From Candidatus Acidulodesulfobacterium ferriphilum (GTDB lineage: Bacteria; SZUA-79; Acidulodesulfobacterales; Acidulodesulfobacteraceae): DNA of 64,000 nt. The stretch covers positions 602,368 to 666,367 of the forward strand of contig SGBD01000001.1 of NCBI GenBank assembly GCA_004195035.1, read 5' to 3'. Under the pieces are notes generated by a model. That model was not told the origin of the DNA. It made no database searches and was given only the letters and a program-made list of their open reading frames with translations. The stretch's first letter is position 1; every line of letters starts with the position of its first letter. The translations under genes and the position numbers were made by a program. Below are positions 15,344 to 23,800 of this stretch, one piece after another.

Positions 15344-15594
15344 TTCTTTAGAATTTTAGCCTTTTCGTCTTTTTTTAATACATCTTCTTCTATAAGTTCT
15401 TTTACAAAATCATCGTCAAATGTTCTTGCTGCCTGTTTTAATTTTTTTAAAGGTATAGCATATGCCGGTTTTATGACGAGTTCCCCGTTTCTTTCTTCTA
15501 GTATAACAGGCTGTTTGCTTTTTATATTATATTTTTTTCTTAAATTGCTCGGGATAGTAATCTGTCCTCTTTCTCCCACTATTAACGTTTCCAT
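15331..15594 (-). CDS. AbrB/SpoVT-family antitoxin
   Basis: 87 residues. METLIVGERGQITIPSNLRK is the swapped-hairpin AbrB DNA-binding fold (GQITIPxxLR), followed by EERNGELVIKPAY and a charged helical tail expected to bind the toxin. GGAGGCGATATAA precedes the ATG. It lies immediately upstream of and overlaps the PIN gene. It is likely to repress its own promoter in the 15595-15713 gap. Confidence 0.85.
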   Translation of the reverse strand: METLIVGERGQITIPSNLRKKYNIKSKQPVILEERNGELVIKPAYAIPLKKLKQAARTFDDDFVKELIEEDVLKKDEKAKILKKWKN

Positions 15595-15713
15595 TTATAT
15601 CGCCTCCGCATCTGGGTCTTAAATTTCATTTGATTTATATATTAATAAATTATTCTTAATATATAAATATTATATACCTATTTTCAGAAAATATGCAAAT
15701 AAATTAAAGGAAC

Positions 15714-16739
15714 TTATTTCTTTTTGCCCCAAACATCGTCAACGGCTTTTTTAAGCGTATCCGGGACTAAATGCGAATAGCGCTTTGTCATCTGAGTCGT
15801 TCTGTGGCCCAACAGCTCCCCCGTTATATAAAGCGACGTTCCGTTCATTACCATTTTACTCGCAAAGACATGGCGTAAATCATGAATTCTTAAATCCTTA
15901 AGTCCGGCTTTGCGACACGCCGTATGAAAAGAATGTTTAAAATCGGTTAATTTAGTCCCGTTCCTCTCAAATATATATAAACTATCCTGATTTCTTTGAA
16001 TGCCGACCAAAATAGCCTTTAACGGCTTTGAAATTGGAATATATCGGTCAAATTTAGTTTTTGTGCCTTTAATTGTAATTACGTCGTTTTGCAAATCTAC
16101 GTCGTCCCATTTAAGATTTAAAGCCTCGCCTTTACGACAGCCGGTATAAATCAGAAAAGTTATTAAATCTTTTGTCAGCTTATTCGTCGCTCCGGCAATA
16201 AGTTTATCTATATCTTCGTTGCTTAAAGTTTTAAGGCGGGATAATTCGTTTAGTTTCTTGATACCGGAGGCAGGGTTCTTATCAATAATCTCTTTCTCTA
16301 TGCAGTAATTAAAGAAATTACGCAGGATAGCTATCTCATAATTTACCGACCTAAAATTAATTTCTGACTCTCTCTTGCCTATATTTTTTTCTAAGTTTAT
16401 TATTTCAAGTTTTCTTTGGAACTGATAATTTTTAATGTCAATAGGCGTAATATTTATAATCTCTTTATTAGATAGAATGGGTAGAAAATGATTTGATGCG
16501 GTTCTTTCTCTGATTTTCTCTTTTCTCTGCTTTGTATATTCCGTAAAAACTTCTTTAAAATTATATACAGCTTTATTTTTAATCGGTATATTAAATCTAT
16601 CCCTTATTGTATCGGCATAAATAGCCGCCGCAATTTCACTTGCCGCCGGTTTATCTTTAGTCTTGCAGGAATATTGGTATAATTTATTATCTATCCTGAA
16701 TTTGCACCAGTAAACCTGCCCTCTTTTATAAATATTCAT
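15714..16739 (-). CDS. Tyrosine recombinase (phage-type integrase)
   Basis: 341 residues. An N-terminal arm-type-site domain (YKRGQVYWCKFRID) and a core-binding SAM-like region (60-160) precede the catalytic domain. Catalytic residues are seen in TGCRKGEAL (Arg), HDLRHVFAS (His and Arg of HxxR), LLGHRTTQMTKRYSHL (His, and the Tyr nucleophile in RYSHL). It lies 111 bases from the 61-bp repeat and 125 from the intact tRNA-Gln, so it should be the enzyme that inserted the element there. Confidence 0.93.
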   Translation of the reverse strand: MNIYKRGQVYWCKFRIDNKLYQYSCKTKDKPAASEIAAAIYADTIRDRFNIPIKNKAVYNFKEVFTEYTKQRKEKIRERTASNHFLPILSNKEIINITPIDIKNYQFQRKLEIINLEKNIGKRESEINFRSVNYEIAILRNFFNYCIEKEIIDKNPASGIKKLNELSRLKTLSNEDIDKLIAGATNKLTKDLITFLIYTGCRKGEALNLKWDDVDLQNDVITIKGTKTKFDRYIPISKPLKAILVGIQRNQDSLYIFERNGTKLTDFKHSFHTACRKAGLKDLRIHDLRHVFASKMVMNGTSLYITGELLGHRTTQMTKRYSHLVPDTLKKAVDDVWGKKK

Positions 16740-16850
16740 ACTGTATCCTATGTATCCGTTTTTGTATCCAAAATTTTATAAATTTACATAAATTTTAGTA
16801 AATTTTAGAAATTATGTCAAGATAGGATATTGTCTGAAATGCCTTATTTC

Positions 16851-16911
16851 CTGCGGTTTTTAAATGGCTGGGGGAGAAGGATTCGAACCTCCGTAATGGG
16901 AGTCAGAGTCC
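16851..16911. repeat. attL-like copy of the 61-bp direct repeat
   Basis: Identical to 9076-9136. It covers the 3' portion of the intact tRNA-Gln gene plus 14 bases beyond its CCA end. Confidence 0.9.
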
Positions 16912-16938
16912 CAGGTCCTGCCGCTAGACGATCCCCCA
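16865..16938 (-). tRNA. tRNA-Gln (anticodon CUG), integration target
   Basis: 74 bases read on the minus strand. The acceptor stem is TGGGGGA/TCCCCCA with discriminator G and an encoded CCA. The D arm is GTCT-AGCGGCA-GGAC. The anticodon stem is TGGGA/TCCCA with loop CTCTGAC (CUG at positions 34-36). The T arm has GTTCGAATC. All stems pair. It remains intact because the integrated element restored the 3' end. Confidence 0.96.
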
Positions 16939-17022
16939 AATTGATAAAAATGCGGGTTTTATCAAGAATAAGTTCTACTATTATATGATAAAGCATCAAA
17001 AAAGGTCAATAAAAATAACATA

Positions 17023-17062
17023 CCCAAATCCCGATTTGGAAATTTATTTTCTGGATTTGGGA
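17023..17062. repeat. Short remnant of the composite REP-like element
   Basis: The 40 bases begin cccaaatcccgatttgg and end ctggatttggga. They match the outer ends of the elements at 20610 and 44536 but lack the inner attcccgc hairpins, as expected for an internal deletion. Confidence 0.6.
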
Positions 17063-17152
17063 CATAAAAAAATTTATTAATTTATCTAAATTTTATAAAA
17101 AATCGGCAAATAAAATGTTATAATATTTACTCGGAGGAAATGGAATTTAACT

Positions 17153-18235
17153 ATGAAATTTAAGGCACGGTATTTTTATATTTTAGCCGCATCTGCAATT
17201 ATTATTTTAATTTTGTTTACTGCGGCTATCGAGAAATATATGCCGTCGTCCTCAAGCAAAACATCCGCCTTTTTGGATAAGTTAAAATCCGCCGCCGCCC
17301 TATCCGGTGAATCTTCCGGCCATTTAGGGTGTAAAAGTACCGCCGAATTCCCCTGCATCGTAAAATATTTGCATTACTTGCGTTATCTCCCTGTTTCGGT
17401 TTCCCCCTCCGGTAAATACGGCTACGAATTTTCGTTTCCGGTTCCGAAAGCTTTGCAGAAAACCGCGGACTCATATAAATGGAACCCCCAAAACCCGTTT
17501 ATTTTAGGGGCAATAACGCAATATCTCGAGGCGTCGGGCATGCTGCATGACGGGGAATACGCAAAACCTCAAATAAACGGAAGGCTTTTGTCCGAACTGA
17601 AAAAAAGCGCGGCAAAGGGGGAATTAGACCCTTACCCGTGGAAATGGATATTAGTCAGGCAGGCCGCGAAAGGCGAGATGGTCGAACTTTACGAAAACGG
17701 CAGAAAGGTTTTTTCGTCTCCGGCAAATACGGGTGAATTTGCGACCACTCCCGACGGGACATGGTATGTCTTCCTCCGCTTTCACAGCACTGCGATGAGC
17801 GGCTTGTCCCCCTCCCGGATTTCCATGAAAGTTTACGAATCGCTGAAATTAAAACATCCCCGCATGGTCGGGTGCTTAGACGGACACCCCGTAAAATGGA
17901 TCGCGTACAATGATTCCGGCATTAAGTACGCGGATTATTTTAACGGCGGAATAGCTCTGCATTATATCGCCCGCACCCATTATGGATTTCCTCAGTCGGC
18001 CGGGTGCGTGGAATTGCCTTACGACAATGCCAGATTCCTGCACAAAAACATAGGTTACGGAACAATTGTCACGGTGCTTGGAACCACCGGACCGGCGGCA
18101 ACAAAACAAAGGAGCGGCGCTGCCGCCTCCGGAGCCTGCACCCAGGCCAAAGTTCAGGCTAAACCTGCCAAATCCGCATCGGCATATTCGACATATAAAG
18201 ATAAAACCGTTGCAAGCAGTGAAAAAACCTTTTAA
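17153..18235 (+). CDS. L,D-transpeptidase (YkuD family), membrane-anchored
   Basis: 360 residues. N-terminal signal anchor at about 7-25 (YILAASAIIILILFTAA). The YkuD catalytic domain is about 160-302, with HYGFPQSAGCVELP containing the His...Ser-x-Gly-Cys active site. The C-terminal 55 residues are a low-complexity Ala/Lys/Ser tail. The enzyme makes or anchors 3-3 peptidoglycan cross-links in the periplasm. GGAGG is 15 bases before this ATG; a 7-codon frame at 17141 (MEFNYEI, stop) overlaps the start and sits closer to it. Confidence 0.88.
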   Translation: MKFKARYFYILAASAIIILILFTAAIEKYMPSSSSKTSAFLDKLKSAAALSGESSGHLGCKSTAEFPCIVKYLHYLRYLPVSVSPSGKYGYEFSFPVPKALQKTADSYKWNPQNPFILGAITQYLEASGMLHDGEYAKPQINGRLLSELKKSAAKGELDPYPWKWILVRQAAKGEMVELYENGRKVFSSPANTGEFATTPDGTWYVFLRFHSTAMSGLSPSRISMKVYESLKLKHPRMVGCLDGHPVKWIAYNDSGIKYADYFNGGIALHYIARTHYGFPQSAGCVELPYDNARFLHKNIGYGTIVTVLGTTGPAATKQRSGAAASGACTQAKVQAKPAKSASAYSTYKDKTVASSEKTF

Positions 18236-18428
18236 AAACCGGAAAAACATTGGGATAACCTTTATTATAGATAATTACAGATAGACATTTTAACAGTTAT
18301 TGACATTTATGCCTTTACGCCCTTTAATTATGCTATTTATTTTGGTATAATCTTTGCGTAATGGCATATGTAAATCTACTAATTAGATATAAGTTTAGAT
18401 ATAAATCATTAATATATCAAAACATGGC

Positions 18429-19016
18429 ATGAATATACAGGCAGTTTTAAAAAAAATCGAAGAACCGGCAAAGAGAAGGGTCGCTTTCCTTGGGTTTTTA
18501 ACGGAAGAGCTTAGAAAAAACAATATGTTTTTACCGGTCGTAGTCGGCGGAGAGGCTCTTGAAATATACACGCAAGGAAATTATACCACAGGAGACATAG
18601 ATATAATTATAAACGAAAGCAAGCAGTCCATACTTAATATTTTAAAAAAATGGGGATTCAAAGAAATAGACAGGTTTATAGTTAATGAAGACCTCGATAT
18701 TTATATAGATGTGTGCGGAAGTATTTTTGATAAAAAGCTGACTAATAAAATCAAGATCAACGATAATACCATAATAACTTTGATTACGGTCGAAGACCTT
18801 ATAATCGACAGGTTTTGCAGTTATAAATTCTGGAAAATAGACGAGGATTTGAGATGGGGTATCATACTTTTGTATAACTATAAGGGAAAAATAGATGAAA
18901 AATACCTGAGGCGGAGGGCATTAGAAGAACAGGTGGAGGATATCCTGAAAAAAGCAAAGAACAAAATATATAAAATGCCCAAACCGCATTTGGAGAAAAC
19001 CGGAAAAAATGGATAG
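18429..19016 (+). CDS. Nucleotidyltransferase-fold protein (MNT/AbiEii-like)
   Basis: 195 residues. VVVGGEALEIYTQGNYTTGD followed by IDIII is the nucleotidyltransferase signature (GG...DxD type) of the DUF6036/AbiEii-like group. A further conserved-looking acidic position is in LDIYIDVCGS. The C-terminal region is Lys-rich and helical. It overlaps the next gene by 8 bases, so the two are translated together, as in toxin-antitoxin or conflict pairs. No Shine-Dalgarno is apparent. The substrate is unknown. Confidence 0.7.
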   Translation: MNIQAVLKKIEEPAKRRVAFLGFLTEELRKNNMFLPVVVGGEALEIYTQGNYTTGDIDIIINESKQSILNILKKWGFKEIDRFIVNEDLDIYIDVCGSIFDKKLTNKIKINDNTIITLITVEDLIIDRFCSYKFWKIDEDLRWGIILLYNYKGKIDEKYLRRRALEEQVEDILKKAKNKIYKMPKPHLEKTGKNG

Positions 19017-19254
19017 AACATGGGATTATAAGGAAATTGTAAACCTTTCCAGAACAAAAAAGCCGGAGTTAGTCAAAATGGGGCTTTATCCTTTTGATAA
19101 AAGGGGACACCTGAAAAGGAGAAGGTATAAGGACAAAATGCTTTTAAGGATGTCTATTGCCCGAGCAGAAAAATACCCCCCGTTTATAGACGAAGCGGGT
19201 AATTTAGTTTTGCCGTATTTCTACGATGTTATTAAACCTGCCGCTTTAAAATAG
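19009..19254 (+). CDS. 81-residue partner of the nucleotidyltransferase gene
   Basis: A small basic protein (MDRTWDYKEIVNLSRTKKPE; FDKRGHLKRRRYKDKM; YFYDVIKPAALK). The start overlaps the upstream nucleotidyltransferase by 8 bases. No family recognised. The length, charge and coupling suggest a partner in a two-component conflict or toxin-antitoxin unit, but that is inference. A minus-strand frame (19246-19398) touches its 3' end. Confidence 0.55.
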   Translation: MDRTWDYKEIVNLSRTKKPELVKMGLYPFDKRGHLKRRRYKDKMLLRMSIARAEKYPPFIDEAGNLVLPYFYDVIKPAALK

Positions 19255-19398
19255 GATTGCCTGCCCGTCTATCATGGAATCGTCCATCATCGGCAGCCCC
19301 GATGCGGGATTTACTCCTATATCAGCGGTAGAGGAAGCAGAGTCGGAATCGCCGAATAAGCCGGAAAACCAATTAAATCTTTTACAAATAATATGCAT
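19246..19398 (-). CDS. Possible 50-residue small protein
   Basis: The frame from the ATG at 19398 reads FNWFSGLFGDSDS, then GVNPASGLPMMDDSMIDGQA. The WFSGLFG start and NPASGLPM-type segment recur in short bacterial proteins of unknown function, which makes this more likely than the opposite-strand reading. No strong Shine-Dalgarno. Confidence 0.4.
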   Translation of the reverse strand: MHIICKRFNWFSGLFGDSDSASSTADIGVNPASGLPMMDDSMIDGQAILF

Positions 19399-19409
19399 AT
19401 TGTTTCTTT

Positions 19410-19538
19410 ATGAAAGAGAAACTTAAAGAGATAATTAGGGATTTTCATAAAGGAACCCTTCCGCAAACAAAAAGAAGGGATCTGGAAATTCCCTTAGAAT
19501 CACAAAAAATTATAACCGTTTCGGACGTCATAAAATAG
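19410..19538 (+). pseudogene. N-terminal fragment of an AAA/DUF4143-type ATPase
   Basis: 43 codons including the stop. KEIIRDFHKGTLPQTKRRDL followed by EIPLESQKIITV matches the region just before the Walker A loop of DUF4143-type ATPases, where GPRRAGKT should follow. Instead it reads SDVIK and stops. The rest of the gene is absent. A related full-length protein is encoded at 28894-30114. Confidence 0.55.
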
Positions 19539-19554
19539 CCCGCATCCTTCTTTA

Positions 19555-20583
19555 TTATTCGAACACCCCGTAAATTTTATACCCGCAAAATTTACAATTT
19601 CCGTTAATAACATTATTTTCCAAAATGCTATATCCCTGCCTTTTTATTAAAAGTTTTTTGCACGAAGGGCAAACGGTGTCTTCATAGCCGTTCAACCTTA
19701 TATTGCCCGCATAAATATACTTAAGCCCCGCCTCTTTTCCGATATTATAAGCATTTATAATGCTTTCTTGCTGCGTAGCCTGTCCGTCTTTCATCTTATA
19801 AAGCGGGAAAAATCTCGAAATATGCCACGGCAAGTCGGGACTTACCGAAACGATAAAATCCGCTATGTCTTTGATTTCTTTTGGCGTATTGTTGTATTCG
19901 TCTATAAGCAGCGTGGTAAGCTCAAGATGCACGCCGTTTTTATAAAACATTTTTACGGCTTCCAGCACCGGCTCCAGTCTTCCGCCGCAAATCCTCCTGT
20001 AACTGCTATCATTGAAAAACTTTATATCTATATTTGCCGCATCTAAAAGCCCTTTAACCGCCGCAACCGATTCTTCGGTGTAATAGCCATTTGTAACAAA
20101 CACATTTTTTAAACCGTTCTTATGCGCAAGCTCCATAACATCTAAACTGTAATCAAAAAAAACCGCCGGGTCGGTATAGGTATATGAAATAGACTTGCAA
20201 TTTGCTTTTATGGCGCTCTCTACAACCCCTTCCGGCGGAGTTCTTTTTATCCCCTTAAAATATTCAAGATACGATTCATAGCTTTCATCCCTGTAACTCT
20301 GGGAAATATCCGCATTCTGGCATCCCAGACACCTGAAATTACACCCCGGCGAGGCAATCGAATACGAAAAAGTTTCCGGCAAAAAATGGAATAACGGCTT
20401 TTTTTCAACCGGGTCAACGCCTTGAGCCACTAAAATCCCGTAATTTATGCTGTATAACTCCCCGCCTTTATTTAAAACCGTCTTGCAGACCCCCAGTTTA
20501 TCTTCTTTAATCCGGCACTTATGCGCGCAAATCAGGCATTGGACATATTCACCCTCTTTTTTAAAAAGCCTTATAGCAACCAT
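19555..20583 (-). CDS. AmrS-type radical SAM protein (AmmeMemoRadiSam system)
   Basis: 342 residues. The N-terminal Cys-rich segment CLICAHKCRIKEDKLGVC precedes the radical-SAM cluster CNFRCLGCQN (CxxxCxxC) near residue 80. The C-terminus has a rubredoxin-like CPSCKK...CKFCG pair. This architecture, related to pyruvate-formate-lyase activase, defines the AmmeMemoRadiSam radical SAM partner. The usual Memo and AMMECR1 genes are not adjacent. AGAGGTGA lies upstream of the ATG. The substrate is unknown. Confidence 0.85.
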   Translation of the reverse strand: MVAIRLFKKEGEYVQCLICAHKCRIKEDKLGVCKTVLNKGGELYSINYGILVAQGVDPVEKKPLFHFLPETFSYSIASPGCNFRCLGCQNADISQSYRDESYESYLEYFKGIKRTPPEGVVESAIKANCKSISYTYTDPAVFFDYSLDVMELAHKNGLKNVFVTNGYYTEESVAAVKGLLDAANIDIKFFNDSSYRRICGGRLEPVLEAVKMFYKNGVHLELTTLLIDEYNNTPKEIKDIADFIVSVSPDLPWHISRFFPLYKMKDGQATQQESIINAYNIGKEAGLKYIYAGNIRLNGYEDTVCPSCKKLLIKRQGYSILENNVINGNCKFCGYKIYGVFE

Positions 20584-20609
20584 TTTATATATTCACCTCT
20601 ATTTATCGT

Positions 20610-20772
20610 CCCAAATCCTGATTTAGGATTTTATTTTCTGGATTCCCGCTTTCGCGGGAATGACTAAACTGCGATTTAAATATTCACCCTTTGGGTGTCA
20701 TTCCCGCGTAGGCGGGAATCCAGAATTGCTTATCATTAGAATATATAAATATTTTCTAAATCGGGATTTGGG
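20610..20772. repeat. Composite REP-like element, about 163 bp
   Basis: Outer inverted ends cccaaatcc...ggatttggg enclose two hairpins, ggattcccgctttcgcggga and attcccgcgtaggcgggaat. A central segment carries ccctttgggtg. The layout and much of the sequence match 44536-44699. It lies between the radical SAM gene and the GGDEF gene's 3' end. Confidence 0.85.
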
Positions 20773-20819
20773 ATCGTTATTGCACTTTACGATGCTTTTC
20801 CGCCAATCCTTCATATCTT

Positions 20820-23800
20820 TCACCCGACTACCCTGTCTCTTCCCAAATCTTTCGCCCTGTAAAGATTTTCATCCGCAACCTTTAAAAGATCATTTAAAAT
20901 GTCCTCGACCGCGCCGTTGTTGTCTATGATTTTAGGCTTAAGCGGGTGTTTCACCGATGAAACGCCCGAGGACACAGTAATACTTATGCTGACATTATTT
21001 TCGAAGCTATATGTCTTGCTTTTAAAATAATTCCTTAGTTTTTCCATAAGATTTACGGCATTTTGTCTATCCGTATCCGGCAGGATTATAACAAATTCGT
21101 CCCCGCCGTACCTTGTGATAATATCCTGCCCTCTCATCAGAATATTTCTTAAATCTACGGCAAATTCCGCCAGCATGCTATCGCCGATTTGATGTCCGTA
21201 ATTATCGTTTATATTCTTAAATCTATCTATGTCTAAAATCGCCATGGAAAGATTAGTTGAATTTCTATTCGCCCTTATAATCTCCCTTTTGGCGAACTCG
21301 TACATGTATCTCCTGTTGTATATCCCCGTCAAAGGGTCGGTAATCGCAAGGTCTTTGTTTGTTTCGATTAATATCAGCTTTGCAAAAACCGGCGAAGCTA
21401 TATTGATTATCTCTTTTATTAATCCTGTTATCTCTTCGGTAAAGAAATCTTTGTCCTTTGATTCGACCGAAACCGTTCCGACGACCTCATTGCTAATTTT
21501 TAACGAAAAACAGGTATAACCGCCGTCCGTCCCGCGAAATTCACAGTCGTTAACCGTCTTGTCCTTTCCGCCGCCGTTTTTTAAAAGCTTGCAGCTTGAA
21601 AGGTAATCGTCGTAATCGATTTTATTTGTTGCCACCATCATTTTCACCCGCCGGTTTTCGTCAATAAACCCATTCCCTCTCCCTTTTTCTATCTCTTCCT
21701 CTTTTTTTGTACAAATCAAAGAAGTTACGGTCTTTTTGCTAATCGTATCGAATATGTTTATATGAAGCGAGGTGCTTCCGCTACCTTTTGTATTTTTTAC
21801 CGCGTATAACCCCTCCGCAAATATCTTTAAGGCGTACTCAAGCGTAAAAACCGTAGATAATTTATATGACAAATCGTTTAATAAATTAAGCTTTTTAGTC
21901 AAGTCTTCCAAGTTTTTTGTGTAATTCCGGGGTTCGGTAATATTTCCGAACACAAGAAGCCTTATAATGCCGCCGCTTTTGGTTAAAAATATGCTCGACT
22001 TCATACTTAATATAATCCCGCTTTTAAGATTGATTTCTATGCTTTCTATCGTGGTTACATATCTGTTTTTTATATATTTTTCGAAGATATTGTAAGCAAA
22101 ATTTTCGCCCTCGAAAGCAGGTTTTATATTTTCATAAAATTTATCTAAACTTATCGGGGCGGAAAACTTGTCCAGATTAAAAACCTGAGCAAAGTAATCG
22201 TTGTAAAGGCTTACGACTTTATCCGTCAAATTTATGGAAACAACCCCGAACTCGACCATTTTATTTATCAAATTTTCCCTGTTTTCCAGTAGTCCCAAAG
22301 ACGAATCTAATTTCTCGAAAAGCGTATTAATCTCAAAATATGTGGCAAAAAGATTTATGCCGTCCCTGAAAAATTCTAAATCTTCGCCGTAAAACGCCGT
22401 TCTTCTGTTGATTACGCCGGTTACCGCCAGATACCTTCTGCCTCCCGTTCCTTCGAATGCGTAAAGAATTATGTCTTTGACGCCCATATTTTTAAAACCT
22501 TCGGTTGCAAATTCGTCTTCCTGATAATTATAGGTATCCAGCCTGTTTTCCACTATTCTTTTTTGAACAAATAATGTCGGGGCGGGCGCTATGGAGCTTA
22601 TACCTATATTATAATCCCATCCCCTTGAAAACACGCTTTCCGTAATCTCATTTTTAGTCTTGTCGTAAACTATAAACTCAATAAAATCGGTTTGTAAATT
22701 ATTTTCTAAATTATTCAAAAATTCTTTATTGTAAAACTTAATCAAACCATGTCCATGCCCTGTTACGAGGGGAGATAATATTTGTTCCGCCATTTCGGAT
22801 AAAACCTGCGACCTTTTAAGGTTTTTCAGATAGGTCATTAAATATGAAACATAATTTGCCAAATTAAAAATCGCTCCTGCCTTAATACTGTCAAAAGCAT
22901 CTTTCTTGCCCGAATATATCCCCAGCACGCCTATAATATTCCCTTGGGCGATCAATGGAAACACTCCTAAGGATAAAAATTTATATTCTAAAAGTTTATC
23001 TTTATAAAGCGGAATGGTCGTATCGCTTAAGGCATCGTTTATCACCGCATAATTCTTGGATTTTATCGCCCTTGCCGCTAAATTTTGCGAATACTTTAAG
23101 CCGCCGGCCTGGTCGTCATATTTAAGCATCAGATTATTTGTATAACTAAAATCGTTATTATAGGCATTGATTATTTTTACCTCTTTCCTGTCCTCGTCCA
23201 AAACGCCGAACCATGCATAGCTGTAACCCATTCTTTCGACTATCAAGTTCATAAGTTTAATGGTTAACGAATTAAAATCATCCCTGTCGGAAACGGTTTT
23301 AGAAAAATAGTTTATATTCGATACGATAAGGTTATTTTCTTCCTGTTTTTCTATTATCGTGTCATTTAGAGCCGTAATAGCTTTTGCAAACTCGTAAAAT
23401 TCGCTTTCCTTATTTTGATATTTGCCTGCCAAATCCTGCCTTTCCGGGTTATTCGGGTCTATTTTTTCGATGCTTTTTAAAAGGTCGTAAAATGGGTCCG
23501 AAAATTTTTTATTAACTAAATAAAAAATCAGGATTGTAAAAATAGATAAACCGATGAAAAAAAGTATCGGAATATAAATCTTCGAAAGATACCAGAACCA
23601 TCTGTACTGTTCTATCCCTGAACCTAAAATCCCTATTATCCTGCCGCCGTAGTTTTTTATCGGTTTATTGTATATATAAAACATGACGCCGTTTACGATT
23701 ACGAATGTATAAACGCTTTTGCCTTTTTTTAAAACTAAGAGCTGTTTTTCCGTGGCGCTCTGGCCTAAGCCCCAATACCTATGGTTTTTTACGGTTGAAA

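Larger units (their letters stand above)
9076..16911. mobile_element. Integrative element in tRNA-Gln, 7.8 kb
   Basis: It is bounded by perfect 61-bp direct repeats (9076-9136 and 16851-16911) that duplicate the 3' part of tRNA-Gln. The tyrosine recombinase (15714-16739) lies just inside the end with the intact tRNA, the classical island layout. The cargo is mostly on the minus strand: a broken ATP-binding regulator, small membrane proteins, an unknown 262-residue protein, a truncated dUTPase, a beta-propeller protein, an aminopeptidase remnant and an AbrB/PIN pair. No conjugation or replication genes are visible, so it is non-autonomous or decaying. Confidence 0.88.

Noticed and set aside
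20660-20929. Plus-strand frame of 89 codons
   Set aside because: It is made of REP-like repeat translation and the antisense of the GGDEF gene.
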